Assembly (NCBI GenBank): GCA_024278175.1
Contig: JAJRTS010000087.1
Span: 1-64,000 of the forward strand
Length of the DNA stretch: 64,000 nucleotides
Reading direction: 5' to 3'
Origin: Gemmatimonadales bacterium
GTDB lineage: Bacteria; Gemmatimonadota; Glassbacteria; GWA2-58-10
How positions within the stretch are numbered: position 1 is the first letter of the stretch; each line of letters begins with the position of its first letter. A model generated the notes under the pieces. The model was not told the DNA's origin. It worked only from the letters and a program-made list of their open reading frames with translations, and did no database searches. Made by a program: the position numbers and the translations under genes. This document shows, one piece after another, positions 53,073 through 62,329 of this stretch.

Positions 53073-53432
53073 TTGTTCGGTTGGTCATGGTGGGTAATCG
53101 GCCTTAACGCGGTTTCGATAAGCTGGGGTGCGATTCACTTGTACCACCGCGCCTCAGGCCGTCACGACTCCCGGAAAGTTCACCAGGAGTGGTCAACCGA
53201 TGACCTGGTGGCCTGCGTGTTGTCGGCCCTGATCTATTTCAACGGCCTGGCCGCCACGGTGCTGGTACTGATCAACAACACGACCGGCTGGATCCTGGCC
53301 GCGGAGACCGTGATCGAGCTGGTGCTGATGTACCGGATTATCGACCCCAAGCTGAAGTCCGTCAGCAGCAGTTTCGAGAAGAAACAGAAGCAGTACCTGG
53401 AAGAGCTGGACCGTATCGTGGAATGGGAGTAA
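53073..53432 (+). CDS. Small multi-span membrane protein, TTG start
   Basis: 119 residues. The start is set by AGGAGG (53062-53067) five bases before TTG 53073; the frame continues upstream to 53010 without a site. Sequence begins FGWSWWVIGLNAVSISWGAI, a first membrane helix. Two further hydrophobic stretches follow (VACVLSALIYFNGLAATVLV; WILAAETVIELVLMYRII). A basic loop lies between, and a charged cytoplasmic helix ends it (FEKKQKQYLEELDRIVEWE). Family not recognised. A 42-residue single-span protein gene follows 32 bases later. Confidence 0.75.
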   Translation: MFGWSWWVIGLNAVSISWGAIHLYHRASGRHDSRKVHQEWSTDDLVACVLSALIYFNGLAATVLVLINNTTGWILAAETVIELVLMYRIIDPKLKSVSSSFEKKQKQYLEELDRIVEWE

Positions 53433-53464
53433 CGCTCACCCGCTTGCTACTTAAAGGACGTTCA

Positions 53465-53593
53465 ATGGACCTCGAACTGCTGCAGCCTATCGGTAGTCCC
53501 GTCCTGGGAGTGGTAATTCCGCTGGCCGTGTTCATTTTCGCCAGCCTGCTCACCTGGTGGCTCTACCGCCACTTCTCCCGTGAAAGCAAGTAG
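53465..53593 (+). CDS. 42-residue single-span membrane protein
   Basis: ATG 53465 with AAAGGA six bases upstream, stop TAG at 53591-53593. The protein starts MDLELLQPIGSPVLGVVIPL, spans the membrane once (about 13-33, ending FASLLTWWLY) and ends in the basic tail RHFSRESK. The well-placed ribosome site, the amphipathic design and its position directly after another small membrane protein support a real gene. The function is unknown; possibly a subunit with its neighbour. Confidence 0.65.
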   Translation: MDLELLQPIGSPVLGVVIPLAVFIFASLLTWWLYRHFSRESK

Positions 53594-53649
53594 CCACGCG
53601 GCAACGGTTGCCACTTGCGCTTGCTCCCCGTCCTTCCCTGTACCTGTCC

Positions 53650-54429
53650 TTACCGCTTCTCTATCAAATCCGCCACGCAATCAAAATGGCGAGGATGGGC
53701 GAACAGCAGTTGCCCCGGGTTTTTGCCCTGCAGTTCCCAGTCCTCCGGGCCGCACTCCCGCCCCGCAAGGTCGCCGACCCTGACACCCCACGCGGCGGCA
53801 ATGGCCAGAGCGGCGGCCGCGTCCCAGAGATAGATTTGACCGTGCAACGCCCCGGCTGTGCGCCCCCGCCCGGCCAGCAGACCGTGGTAGACCGCGCTAC
53901 CCAGTGAGCGCACCTTGCCCGGAAACTCGATCCGGTAACTCCGGTGGCTGTCGCTAGGCACGTAGAGCACCGACTCGCTGTCGATCTCCAGCGGCTCCTC
54001 CAGCGGGTGTTCCCTACCGTTGAGATAAACCTTTCGCCCTTGCGGGTCCGTGTAAAATGTCTCGCCGGTCATCGGCAACTCGATCACCCCGAACCGGGCG
54101 CGGCCCCCTGCTATCAGCCCCAGGCTGAAACACCAGCAGGGCAGCCCGCAGATAAACGAGCTGGTCCCGTCGATGGGGTCCACCACCCAGAACGGCCTGG
54201 AGCGGTCCAGCGGCTCGCCCCCCTCCCCCTCCTCCTCGCCCAGCACGGGCCAGCCGGGCGTGATTTCCGCCAGCCGCCGCCTGACCAGTCTTTCTACCTC
54301 GCGGTCGGCCACCGTAACCAGCGTGCTGTCCGCCTTACGGCTGGCGCTCACCTTGCCGAAATAGCTTCTGGCCAGTTGCCCGGCCTCCCTTGCCAGCCCG
54401 ATAACCTCTTCCAGCTCGAAATCCGCCAT
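53650..54429 (-). CDS. Inositol monophosphatase/CysQ-family phosphatase
   Basis: Mg-dependent, Li-sensitive phosphatase fold. STLVTVADREVERLVRRRL, GEEEG metal ligands, WVVDPIDGTSSFICGLPCW (the DPIDGT metal site), and the second signature YLWDAAAALAIAAAWG. 259 aa. Substrates of relatives include inositol-1-phosphate, 3'-phosphoadenosine-5'-phosphate, histidinol-phosphate and fructose-1,6-bisphosphate. WDAAAALAIA is close to the histidinol/inositol phosphatase group, but specificity is open. Convergent with the small membrane-protein genes. Confidence 0.88.
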   Translation of the reverse strand: MADFELEEVIGLAREAGQLARSYFGKVSASRKADSTLVTVADREVERLVRRRLAEITPGWPVLGEEEGEGGEPLDRSRPFWVVDPIDGTSSFICGLPCWCFSLGLIAGGRARFGVIELPMTGETFYTDPQGRKVYLNGREHPLEEPLEIDSESVLYVPSDSHRSYRIEFPGKVRSLGSAVYHGLLAGRGRTAGALHGQIYLWDAAAALAIAAAWGVRVGDLAGRECGPEDWELQGKNPGQLLFAHPRHFDCVADLIEKR

Positions 54430-54565
54430 CGTCCGCTCTCCGCCCGGTTAATTATCAGTTACAGTCTACTCGGCGAAGGTTGAATATAACCAGCGCGCAC
54501 GCTATTTTCCAACTCGATTAACGAACAATGACCAGCGACGAAAACGCCCCGGAGACAGCAAAAAA

Positions 54566-55552
54566 ATGCCGAAAGTTAAAATCCCGCGGCTGCGCGAACG
54601 CCTGGAAAGCCTGTACCGCGAGGCCGGGCTGAACCAGCGTGACGCCGCCGTGCTGAGCGAGATCATTATCGACGCCGAAGCAGCGGGCAAACCAACCCAC
54701 GGGTTGATCCGCGTGGCCCCTCAGCTCAAGCGGCTGCGCGACCGGGCGCATCGTGACGGAGTGTGGCTGATCGATGAGCCGGGGCGGGCGCTCTACGATG
54801 GCCGCGACGGGTTGGGCTACCTGGTGGCCCATGCCGTGGCCGAAAAGGCGCTGGCGATGCTGGAGCGCTCCGCCGTGGCCATAATCGGCTGCCGGGGCGC
54901 CACTCACACCGGCCAGATCGGTTATTTCGCCCGCAAGGTGGCCCTGGCAGGCCATCTCAGCCTCTGGTTCGCCAACTGCTCGCCGCTGGCCGCGCCGTAC
55001 GGTGCAACCGAGCCGGTGCTGGGCACCAATCCCGTTGCCGCCGGGCTGCCCCACGAGCCGGAACCGATAGTGGCCGACCTGGCCACAACGGCCACCACCC
55101 ACGGAGACTGCCGGGTGGCGATGGACGCGGGGGGGCAAATCCCGGAAGGCACGGCCCTGGACAGTTCAGGAAAGCCCACGACCGACCCGGAGGCCGCCCT
55201 GAAGGGCGGCTGCCTGCTGCCGTTCGGCGGCCACAAGGGTTATGCGCTTGCGGTAGTGGTCCAGTTGCTGGCCACCGCGCTGACCGGGGCGACCGCCGTG
55301 CCCGGCTCGCTCAGCGACTACGGGCTGAGCGTGATCGCCATGCGGCGCGATATTCTGGTGGACTCCGCCGCGTACGACTCCATTACCAGTGAACTGACCG
55401 GGGCCATCAAGGCCGCGAAACCGGCCGTGGCGGGGCAGCCGCCCCTGCTGCCGGGCGAGCGCTCGGCGGCCAACCGGACTCGCTCATCGCATGAGGGAAT
55501 CGAGATCACCCGGCGGCTTTACGCTCAGATCTTTGGCGATCAACCTGACTGA
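54566..55552 (+). CDS. Ldh-family (LDH2/MDH2) NAD(P)-dependent oxidoreductase
   Basis: YlbC/AllD-type 2-hydroxyacid dehydrogenase fold. N-terminal DAAVLSEIIIDAEAAGKPTHGLIRV, then GATHTGQIGYFARKVA (the family usually has HFG-AGYY here), APYGATEPVLGTNPVAAGLP, and C-terminal LPFGGHKGYALAVVVQLLATALTG. 328 aa. Likely reduces or oxidises a 2-keto/2-hydroxy acid such as malate, lactate, ureidoglycolate or sulfolactate. The altered HFG segment leaves the substrate open. GGAG lies 11 bases upstream of the ATG. Confidence 0.88.
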   Translation: MPKVKIPRLRERLESLYREAGLNQRDAAVLSEIIIDAEAAGKPTHGLIRVAPQLKRLRDRAHRDGVWLIDEPGRALYDGRDGLGYLVAHAVAEKALAMLERSAVAIIGCRGATHTGQIGYFARKVALAGHLSLWFANCSPLAAPYGATEPVLGTNPVAAGLPHEPEPIVADLATTATTHGDCRVAMDAGGQIPEGTALDSSGKPTTDPEAALKGGCLLPFGGHKGYALAVVVQLLATALTGATAVPGSLSDYGLSVIAMRRDILVDSAAYDSITSELTGAIKAAKPAVAGQPPLLPGERSAANRTRSSHEGIEITRRLYAQIFGDQPD

Positions 55553-55567
55553 CACGGCTGGTTTTAC

Positions 55568-55596
55568 TTGACAGCGCGGGCAGCCATAAATATGTT
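55568..55596 (+). promoter_or_regulatory. Promoter of tRNA-Glu
   Basis: TTGACA (55568-55573) and TATGTT (55591-55596), spacer 17, ending 37 bases before the tRNA. Confidence 0.6.
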
Positions 55597-55632
55597 ATAC
55601 GCTTCTTAAGCTCGGACACGGAAAACAGAGCC

Positions 55633-55708
55633 GTCCCCATCGTCTAGTGGCCTAGGACTCCGCCCTTTCACGGCGGCAACAGGGGTTCGAGTCCCCTTGG
55701 GGACGCCA
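55633..55708 (+). tRNA. tRNA-Glu (UUC)
   Basis: Acceptor GTCCCCA/TGGGGAC, anticodon stem CCGCC/GGCGG with loop CTTTCAC giving UUC, T-loop GGTTCGAGTCC, discriminator G, encoded CCA (55706-55708). Single gene with its own promoter and terminator. Confidence 0.96.
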
Positions 55709-55713
55709 GCATA

Positions 55714-55749
55714 AAAGGGCCTTCCATCGATCGCGATGGAAGGCCCTTT
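55714..55749 (+). terminator. Terminator after tRNA-Glu
   Basis: Perfect 16-base stem AAAGGGCCTTCCATCG (55714-55729) with its complement (55734-55749), loop ATCG. The T-run is short, but the stem is very stable. It also faces the convergent GWxTD gene. Confidence 0.75.
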
Positions 55750-55805
55750 GCCGTTTATAGTCACAGGGCGCGGGCTTTGGTTGTCAAGCGCGGATGTTTT
55801 TCCCT

Positions 55806-57971
55806 TCACTCCACCAGCTTGAAGTCTCTTTCCGCGCTGGCGCGGCTGCCACTGGACTTATCCCTGATCTCGATTTTCAGCCGGTAGACACCGGGGATAA
55901 GTTCGCTGGCGTTAATCGAGAAACGCTCCGTCACCACGGAATCCTCAGTCGGGGGAAACCGCTCGAATTTCATTGTCAACTCGCTGCCGCGTTCCTGTCC
56001 AAGCAGCCTGGATTTTTCCAGCAGCTTGCCAACCTGGTTCCTGTCCTGCTCGATCAGTTTTATTGTCGCGCTCACCACATATTCGCGCCTGTCGTCGCGG
56101 CCGAGGCGAAGGTTGTAGACTTCCATAAACGTATCAATCAGCTCATCGAGCGTAAACTCCAGCGACGGCCGGGGCAGCAGTTCCCCCTGGCCACGGCGAT
56201 AAAGGCCTTGCCCTTCCTCTGCCCGGACACCCATCACGATCCCACTCAGACTCAATTCCCGGCTGTCAATCGGTTCCAGACGGATATTGCTCTTCACTGC
56301 CGAGCGCACTTCGGGCAGGGCGAGGCTGAGCGCGAACGAACAGAGGTCCGGTTTAACCGGTACGCTTGTCACCGCCAGCCAAACATCGCCGTCCGGGGAG
56401 CCGGCGGCAACGGATATGCTGCTGTCGCGGGCCAGCTCGTTCAGGGAGCGGTCGTAGAGTGCCATCCGGGCCTCGGGGGGCTCCGCAACCTTGGAGACGG
56501 ATACCGGCACGGACTGGTAGAACTCCAGGTCAAGCCTGCCGTCGGCGCGATGAAAAGCGGCGCTGTAATAATCCTGCGGCTTTATCGGCAGGGGGTCCTT
56601 GAAAGTTTGGGTGTTCATTGCGCGTTCGATATCGGCTGTCTCAGGGCGTACCGAGAGATAATACAGGTATCCGCCCGTGCCCATTCCGCTCTTGAAAATC
56701 ATTATGCTTCTCCCGTACCGCCACACATATGAATTAGTTATGTCTAAACCACCACCTCCCTTGCCCAGATTCTCCACGAAACCATCTCTGCTATCCTTGA
56801 TGTAAATATCCTCGATTACATCCGGAGGCCCGTGCCTTACAAAAAGAAGGCCTCTGTGATCCAGATTAAAGTCAGGAGCACGCCCGCTGAAGACCTTAGC
56901 CGGATCATATTCGTACTCCGCGGTTCCGATGTCAGCGGCAAACTCGGTCGTTCTTGACATCAGCCGCAAATAATTGTCCGAACTGCCGACCAGGCCGTCC
57001 GGCGTCAATACCCGATAATTCCGCTCCGCTTCCCGCAAGCGCTCGTAATGCTCCACCAGCCGCTCGTTGTGGAAAGTTACCGGGTCCGGGTCCTTGTTGC
57101 GCCAGAATACGCGGAAAAATGTGGCTACCTGGCCCTTTGATTTCAGCCTTTGCAGGCTGCCGGCCTCGGCAGGAGTGAATATCAGCCCCGCTTCGGCAAT
57201 CAGACGGCTGAAATCTCCCTCGCGCTCGGCTGCCCGCAGCGCCTGGCGGTAATAGTACTCAAACCCCGGCGCATCTCCCAGGGCCAGCAGACAGCGGGCG
57301 CGCAGCAGCAGGCGCTCCTGCGGCTTATACCTCGGCGCCGATTCGAGCAGGCTGTCCAGCGCGGCCAGGCAGTTTTCGGTCTTGAAAAGTTCGAACCAAT
57401 CGTAGGCGATATCCAGCCAGAGATGGCTCAGTTCTGGGTTGCGTGCGATATGCGCGGGCAGGCATTCGGCCACTTTCTCCATGTTTTCCAGCGAGCGGCC
57501 ACGGATTTTGCCATGCCAGAGCGCATAGGCGTCGCGGTAGCCGGGGTCCTGACAGATTATTTCCGTCAGGGCATTGTCGGCGATCATGGCTCCGCTGCTT
57601 TCCTTTAGCTCGAAACCGGTCAGGGCAATCTCATAGAGAATCTCCGGGTTGTCAGGCTCCATTTCCCGCGCCTTCCGCAACTGGCGAAAAGATTCCATCC
57701 GCTTGCCCGGAATCCGCCGGTATACCCTGCCCAGACCGATCAATCCGGCCAGCCTGGTCGGCCGGTCGCGGGAAACCGACGCAGCCATGTATTTGCCCCG
57801 TGCAGCTTGAAGGTCACCCGTCTCCGGCAGTTGAGCCGCATCAGCCAGCAGACCCTGCGGCCGGGCAGCGCATATTTCCGCGGGCTGGATTGTAAGAGAG
57901 AGCAATAACAGCAGAGCAGGCAGGTAAAAGACGAAACGGACCGGTGAGGTGGAGCATGGGGATATTCTCAT
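55806..57971 (-). CDS. GWxTD-domain exported protein
   Basis: Signal peptide MRISPCSTSPVRFVFYLPAL and following hydrophobic run, then TPR-like helical repeats (RLAGLIGLGRVYRRIPGKRM; MEPDNPEILYEIALTGFELK). Next is the GWxTD-type domain, recognisable by VATFFRVFWRNKDPDPVTFH-NER, LDHRGLLFVRHGPPDVIED and YVWRYGRSIMIFKSG, and a beta-rich C-terminal half. 721 aa. Such proteins occur mostly in FCB-group and Acidobacteria-type genomes; their function is unknown, probably envelope-associated. ATG 57971 is six bases after GGAGG; a further 11 codons upstream are unsupported. Confidence 0.82.
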   Translation of the reverse strand: MRISPCSTSPVRFVFYLPALLLLLSLTIQPAEICAARPQGLLADAAQLPETGDLQAARGKYMAASVSRDRPTRLAGLIGLGRVYRRIPGKRMESFRQLRKAREMEPDNPEILYEIALTGFELKESSGAMIADNALTEIICQDPGYRDAYALWHGKIRGRSLENMEKVAECLPAHIARNPELSHLWLDIAYDWFELFKTENCLAALDSLLESAPRYKPQERLLLRARCLLALGDAPGFEYYYRQALRAAEREGDFSRLIAEAGLIFTPAEAGSLQRLKSKGQVATFFRVFWRNKDPDPVTFHNERLVEHYERLREAERNYRVLTPDGLVGSSDNYLRLMSRTTEFAADIGTAEYEYDPAKVFSGRAPDFNLDHRGLLFVRHGPPDVIEDIYIKDSRDGFVENLGKGGGGLDITNSYVWRYGRSIMIFKSGMGTGGYLYYLSVRPETADIERAMNTQTFKDPLPIKPQDYYSAAFHRADGRLDLEFYQSVPVSVSKVAEPPEARMALYDRSLNELARDSSISVAAGSPDGDVWLAVTSVPVKPDLCSFALSLALPEVRSAVKSNIRLEPIDSRELSLSGIVMGVRAEEGQGLYRRGQGELLPRPSLEFTLDELIDTFMEVYNLRLGRDDRREYVVSATIKLIEQDRNQVGKLLEKSRLLGQERGSELTMKFERFPPTEDSVVTERFSINASELIPGVYRLKIEIRDKSSGSRASAERDFKLVE

Positions 57972-58021
57972 CTCATGCCTCCGGTTTAGATGCGAATGCC
58001 TCAATATGATAATTATAACTC

Positions 58022-59037
58022 GAGACCTTTGAAATATACGGATATTTTCGATTGGGTTTATTTTTCAGATTTTTTTGAGAATTTCAGTCTATTTGGTCAG
58101 AAGCGCACCTTTGTTTAAACGTGCATTGGCCTTTAACGGGACCGGATTGGCCGGTTAATCCGGCAGTTTCAGCCCTGAAACCGTTCTTTGTCCTTTGATT
58201 TACTGCTCGAATGCTTTGATGGTTATACCTCGCTGAATATTGTGGATAATGCAGAGGAAAGTGAAATGAAGCTCGTTGCGCTTAAGATTGACATACCTTA
58301 CAACCCGGTAACCGAGGATTCTCTTGAAATAGGCGAAGGGTCTTTCCACGGCATTGCGCACGCCGCTTTTTTTGCGGTTGGCTTTCTTCTGCTTTTTGCT
58401 CAGAGGACGGTTTCTTCTGCCCTTGTCCAGCACTCCGCAATAGACCATTATCCTGCTTGCGGGGCTTGCGGGCAGCTTGAACCAAAGTGGCATTTATCAG
58501 GGTGCCTTTGCGAAGGATAATTGCCTTCTTTTCAAGGTCCTGCAAAACAGCTGCGAATATCTTATCCAGAAGCTCAGCCTTGATCAGCCGCTCCCTGAAA
58601 CGCCAATGAGTCGTAAAGTCAGGAATCTCCTCGTCAAAGCTTATGCCCAGAAAACGCTGAAAGCTAAAACGGTCAATAAGAGCATCCTCCAACTCCGGGT
58701 CGCTCAAGTTATACAAATATTGAAGGATAAGGCACTTCAAAGAAACCTTTATCGGAATTGTCGGTCTGCCGCGCCTGGTACCGCTATAAGCTTCCTTGCA
58801 GATCGCTTCAAGCTTAGTCCAGTCAACAAATGCATCTATCTTTTTCAGTCGTTCGTCACTACGGCTACGCTTTTTCCTCTTACTGAAGGCACTGTCAAGC
58901 AGCGAAATCTGGCTCTTTTGTTTGCCGATCATAGATAAAACCCTCTCGTTGCAGGTTAACTTGCTTGCCTACAATAAGTTAATAGGTTCTATCACAATTT
59001 TCGAGAAAAATCAACCAGCGATTATTTCAAAGGTCTC
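58022..59037 (-). mobile_element. IS5-type insertion sequence, internally deleted
   Basis: 1016-base element with perfect 15-base terminal inverted repeats: GAGACCTTTGAAATA at 58022-58036 and its complement at 59023-59037. A 5-base target duplication AACTC lies immediately outside both ends (58017-58021 and 59038-59042). The transposase inside lacks its central part, so the copy cannot move by itself but could be mobilised in trans. It lies between the GWxTD gene and nrdJ, in the GWxTD promoter side. Confidence 0.9.
58200..58932 (-). pseudogene. IS5-family transposase, deleted and frameshifted
   Basis: The first part from ATG 58932 is a normal N-terminal transposase domain (SLKCLILQYLYNLSDPELED; FSFQRFLGISFDEEIPDFTT; WRFRERL) up to INATLVQAARKPRKQ, which carries the position of the first DDE-type Asp (here Asn: INAT instead of DAT). 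It then jumps, with a frame change near 58430, to the C-terminal block RRNRPLSKKQKKANRKK, VRNAVERPFAYFKRILGY and CIIHNIQRGI. Roughly a hundred central residues with the second catalytic Asp and the KGGKSYFGYK-type block are missing. Confidence 0.88.
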
Positions 59038-59091
59038 AACTCATAATATACACACGATCAAACACATGGTTTGGCCTTAAATAACTGTCAA

Positions 59092-59124
59092 TAAAAAAAC
59101 CGCGGGTCAGATATCGACCCGCGG
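59092..59124 (-). terminator. Terminator downstream of nrdJ
   Basis: On the minus strand, nine-base perfect stem CCGCGGGTC/GACCCGCGG (59100-59124) followed by GTTTTTTTATTG. About 120 bases after the nrdJ stop. Confidence 0.85.
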
Positions 59125-59244
59125 CTCCTGAAATGGAATATGATTCCATGCAAATAGCACACTTAGCTAAACCGAATCAGATACGGTTCTTTCACGGTTT
59201 TTCACGACAAAAAATCTAGTCCTTCCTGCCTGCAAGTCTCCCTG

Positions 59245-62094
59245 TTAACTACAGCCTGTCGTGTCTCCGCACGAGGGGCACACGTAGCAGCTCCCCCGCC
59301 GCTCCATCATCACGCCGCAGTTGTCACAACTGGGCGCGTCGCCCATCAGGTCGAACACCGGTTTGCCGCCGGACTGGCCGCCGGCAGCTCCCCCCCCCTT
59401 GCGCTCACCCGCGGGCCCGCCCGGTTGCTGGCCGGTCTCCACGGTGCTCTGCGATCCCCTGATATTCTTGATCCCCAGCGATTCCTGCTTCTGCTCGTCC
59501 ATGAACTCGGTGGCCAGCCAGCGAAAAAGATAGTCCACCAGCGACTTGGCGATCGGGATCTGCTTGTTCTTGGTCATCCCATACGGCTCGAACCGCATAT
59601 GGGTCATCTTATCCACCAGCACCTCCAGCGGCGCTCCGTACTGCAGGGCGATACTGGCGACTATCCCGAACGCGTCGAGCAGACCCGAGAGGATCGAGCC
59701 CTCCTTGTGCATCAGGATAAAAATCTCGCCCAGCGTGCCGTCCTCGTACGTCCCGGCGGTCACATAACCCTCGTGGCCGGCGATGTCGAACTTGTGCGTG
59801 ATCGCCTGCCTGGTGGTGGGCAGACGTTTACGCCTGGGCACGATGGCCACCTCGGTGGGACTGTCCTTTTTGGCTCCCTTACCCTCCAGCGGCTGGCTGT
59901 GCTTGCAACCATCGCGGTAGATCGCGATTGATTTGAGGCCCATCTTCCAGGCGTCGAAATAAACCTTCTCGATGTCTTCAACCGTGGAGTCGCCGGACAT
60001 GTTGACAGTCTTGCTGATCGCGCCGGAGAGGAACGGCTGCGTGGCCGCCATCATCCGCACGTGGGCCTCGGGGGGGAGCGTGGTCAGCTTGCCCGGCTGG
60101 CCCAGGCTGGTAGCGAATACTTTCTTTTGCTCGTCCGTGAGTTCCCCGAACTCCTCCAGGTTTCCATGCTCCTCGATATGCCGCTCCGCCCGCTCGACCA
60201 CCTCCGGTTCGATCCCCATATACTCCAGGCTTCTGCGCACCAGCGGATTGACAATCGTCAGCACGGACCCGTCCACCAGGTTCTTGTACTTAATCAGGCT
60301 CAGCTCCGGCTCCACGCCGGTAGTGACAGCGTCCATGAAAAAACTGATCGTGCCGGTGGGAGCAAGCAGGGTAACCTGGGCGTTACGGTATCCCTGGTCA
60401 TAGAGTTTCCGGCAGCAGAGCCTTTCCCAACTGGCCTCGGCCTGACGGAAAGCCTCGCGGTAGAGCGGAGGCACCTGCCGGTCCTCGCGCGGAGCGATAG
60501 TTGTCAGCGCGGCCCGGTGCTTGTCCAGCACCCGGCTCATGGGCTGTTCGTTGACCTTGTAGCCGGCGAACGGCCCCACCCGCTTTGCCAGCCAGCCGCT
60601 GGACTCGTTGGCCAGCCCGTGCATCAGCGCGGTGATCGCACCGGCCACCTGACGGCCGGCGTCGGAATCGTAGGCCAGCCCGTGGGTCATCAGCAGCGCG
60701 CCCAGGTTGGTGTAGCCCAGGCCCAGGGGCCGGAAATCGAGGCTGTTGCGAGTGATCTCCGGGGTCGGGTACTCGGCGAACCCGCAGAGAATTTCCTGGG
60801 CGGTAATCATCACGCGCACCGTGTGGGCGAACTCCCCGGTCCGCAACCCACCTTCATCGACATACTTGAGCAGGTTGATCGACGACAGGTTGCAGGCGCT
60901 GTCGTCGAGAAACACATACTCGCTGCAGGGGTTGGAACTGCTGATCCGGCCCGAGTTGGGACAGGTGTGCCAGTCGTTGGTGGTAGTGTCGAACTGGATG
61001 CCTGGATCGCCGGTGATCCAGGCGGCCTCGGCCATCCGGCGGAACATCTTGCGGGCCTCCACCTGGCGCACTACCTTGCCGCCCACCACCTCCTTGAGTT
61101 CCCATTTTCCATCCTGCTCCACGGCCTTCATGAACTCATCGGTCACCCGCACGCTGTTGTTGGCGTTCTGATAGGCGACCGTGCTGTAGGCCTCGCCGGC
61201 GATCGAGCCATCGTAACCGGCCTCGATCAGCGCCCGGGCCTTCTTCTCCTCCAGCACCTTGCAGTCGATAAAGCGCTCCACGTCCGGGTGGTCGGCGTTG
61301 AGCACGCACATCTTGGCCGCCCGGCGGCTCTTGCAGCCGCTCTTGATCGCCCCCGCGTTGGCGTCGAGCACCTTCATGAAACTCAGCGGTCCGCTGGCTG
61401 TGCCTCCCGTGGAGAGCGCCTCGCCCTCGGAGCGCAGCGTACTGTAATTGACTCCGGAACCGCTACCCCACTTGAATATCTGGCCTTCGTTGACAATCAG
61501 GCGGCTGATATCGGCCATGTCATCCTTTACCGAGTTGATAAAACAGGCGCTGGCCTGGGGCCTTTCGCCGGGCACGCCGACATTGAACAGCACCGGGCTG
61601 TTGAAACAGGCGCGCTGATCGAGCATGATAAATTTCAGCTCGGCCCGGAATGTTTCCTGCTCGTCGGTATCGGTAAAGTAGCCCGCTTTGCCTCCCTCGG
61701 CGGCAATCGTATCGACAATCCGGTCGATCACCTGGCGGAGGCTGGTTTCCGTGCACTTGCTCGACTTCTTGAAATACTTGCTGGCTGAGATTTTGCAGGC
61801 GTTCTCGCTCCAGGAAGAGGGGAATTCCAGATCGTCGGCCTCAAAAACCACCTTGCCCTTGCCGTGGTCCACCATTTTCAGCGAACGGCGCGACCAGTTC
61901 ACCAGCGAGTAAACGTCCCGCTCCTTTTGGGTAAATACCCGTTCGATCCGTTCCGTATACTCGAAAACAGCGTTGCCGGAGGGCGGGGCAGCCGGCTTAC
62001 TATCCTTTACCGGCTTCTGCTGTGGCAAGCGGTTTGTCGCATCCGTGGGCACTATCCGGCCGGCGTTCTTTTTCCTGGTCTTATCAACTTGCAT
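59245..62094 (-). CDS. nrdJ: Adenosylcobalamin-dependent ribonucleotide reductase
   Basis: Class II RNR making deoxyribonucleotides. Fingerprints: MLDQRACFNSPVLFNVGVPG, WGSGSGVNYSTLRSEGE, GCKSRRAAKMCVLNADHPD, ISSSNPCSEYVFLDDSACNL (active-site NxCxE-type region), LAPTGTISFFMDAVTTGVEP, and THMRFEPYGMTKNKQIPIAK. A C-terminal zinc-ribbon-like/redox tail has four CxxC-type pairs (CDNCG, CYVCPSCG). 949 aa from ATG 62094, seven bases after GAGGGG. It needs vitamin B12, but no cobalamin riboswitch is visible upstream. Works in aerobic or anaerobic conditions, since it does not need O2 or a glycyl radical. Confidence 0.95.
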   Translation of the reverse strand: MQVDKTRKKNAGRIVPTDATNRLPQQKPVKDSKPAAPPSGNAVFEYTERIERVFTQKERDVYSLVNWSRRSLKMVDHGKGKVVFEADDLEFPSSWSENACKISASKYFKKSSKCTETSLRQVIDRIVDTIAAEGGKAGYFTDTDEQETFRAELKFIMLDQRACFNSPVLFNVGVPGERPQASACFINSVKDDMADISRLIVNEGQIFKWGSGSGVNYSTLRSEGEALSTGGTASGPLSFMKVLDANAGAIKSGCKSRRAAKMCVLNADHPDVERFIDCKVLEEKKARALIEAGYDGSIAGEAYSTVAYQNANNSVRVTDEFMKAVEQDGKWELKEVVGGKVVRQVEARKMFRRMAEAAWITGDPGIQFDTTTNDWHTCPNSGRISSSNPCSEYVFLDDSACNLSSINLLKYVDEGGLRTGEFAHTVRVMITAQEILCGFAEYPTPEITRNSLDFRPLGLGYTNLGALLMTHGLAYDSDAGRQVAGAITALMHGLANESSGWLAKRVGPFAGYKVNEQPMSRVLDKHRAALTTIAPREDRQVPPLYREAFRQAEASWERLCCRKLYDQGYRNAQVTLLAPTGTISFFMDAVTTGVEPELSLIKYKNLVDGSVLTIVNPLVRRSLEYMGIEPEVVERAERHIEEHGNLEEFGELTDEQKKVFATSLGQPGKLTTLPPEAHVRMMAATQPFLSGAISKTVNMSGDSTVEDIEKVYFDAWKMGLKSIAIYRDGCKHSQPLEGKGAKKDSPTEVAIVPRRKRLPTTRQAITHKFDIAGHEGYVTAGTYEDGTLGEIFILMHKEGSILSGLLDAFGIVASIALQYGAPLEVLVDKMTHMRFEPYGMTKNKQIPIAKSLVDYLFRWLATEFMDEQKQESLGIKNIRGSQSTVETGQQPGGPAGERKGGGAAGGQSGGKPVFDLMGDAPSCDNCGVMMERRGSCYVCPSCGDTTGCS

Positions 62095-62329
62095 CTGCAA
62101 TCCCCTCATGAGCCAGAATTATGGGTATCTTGTACCATTTGAACCTCGCATATACTATATATTGTATTGTGGACGAAAAATCAACTTTTTTATCCATTTT
62201 TTTCTTGACGACATTCCCGGCTAAAAATGAGCTCGCAGATCGGTGAAAAAACTCTGCTTCTTCGCCAGGAAACCTGAATGGAAAAAGCCTCCTCTGACGG
62301 CGGAGCGCAATCCGTTCCCGGGCCAAAAG

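Noticed and set aside
58200-58493. 97-codon minus-strand frame as a separate gene
   Set aside because: It is the frameshifted C-terminus of the deleted IS5 transposase.
60061-61788. 575-codon plus-strand open frame
   Set aside because: Antisense shadow of nrdJ.
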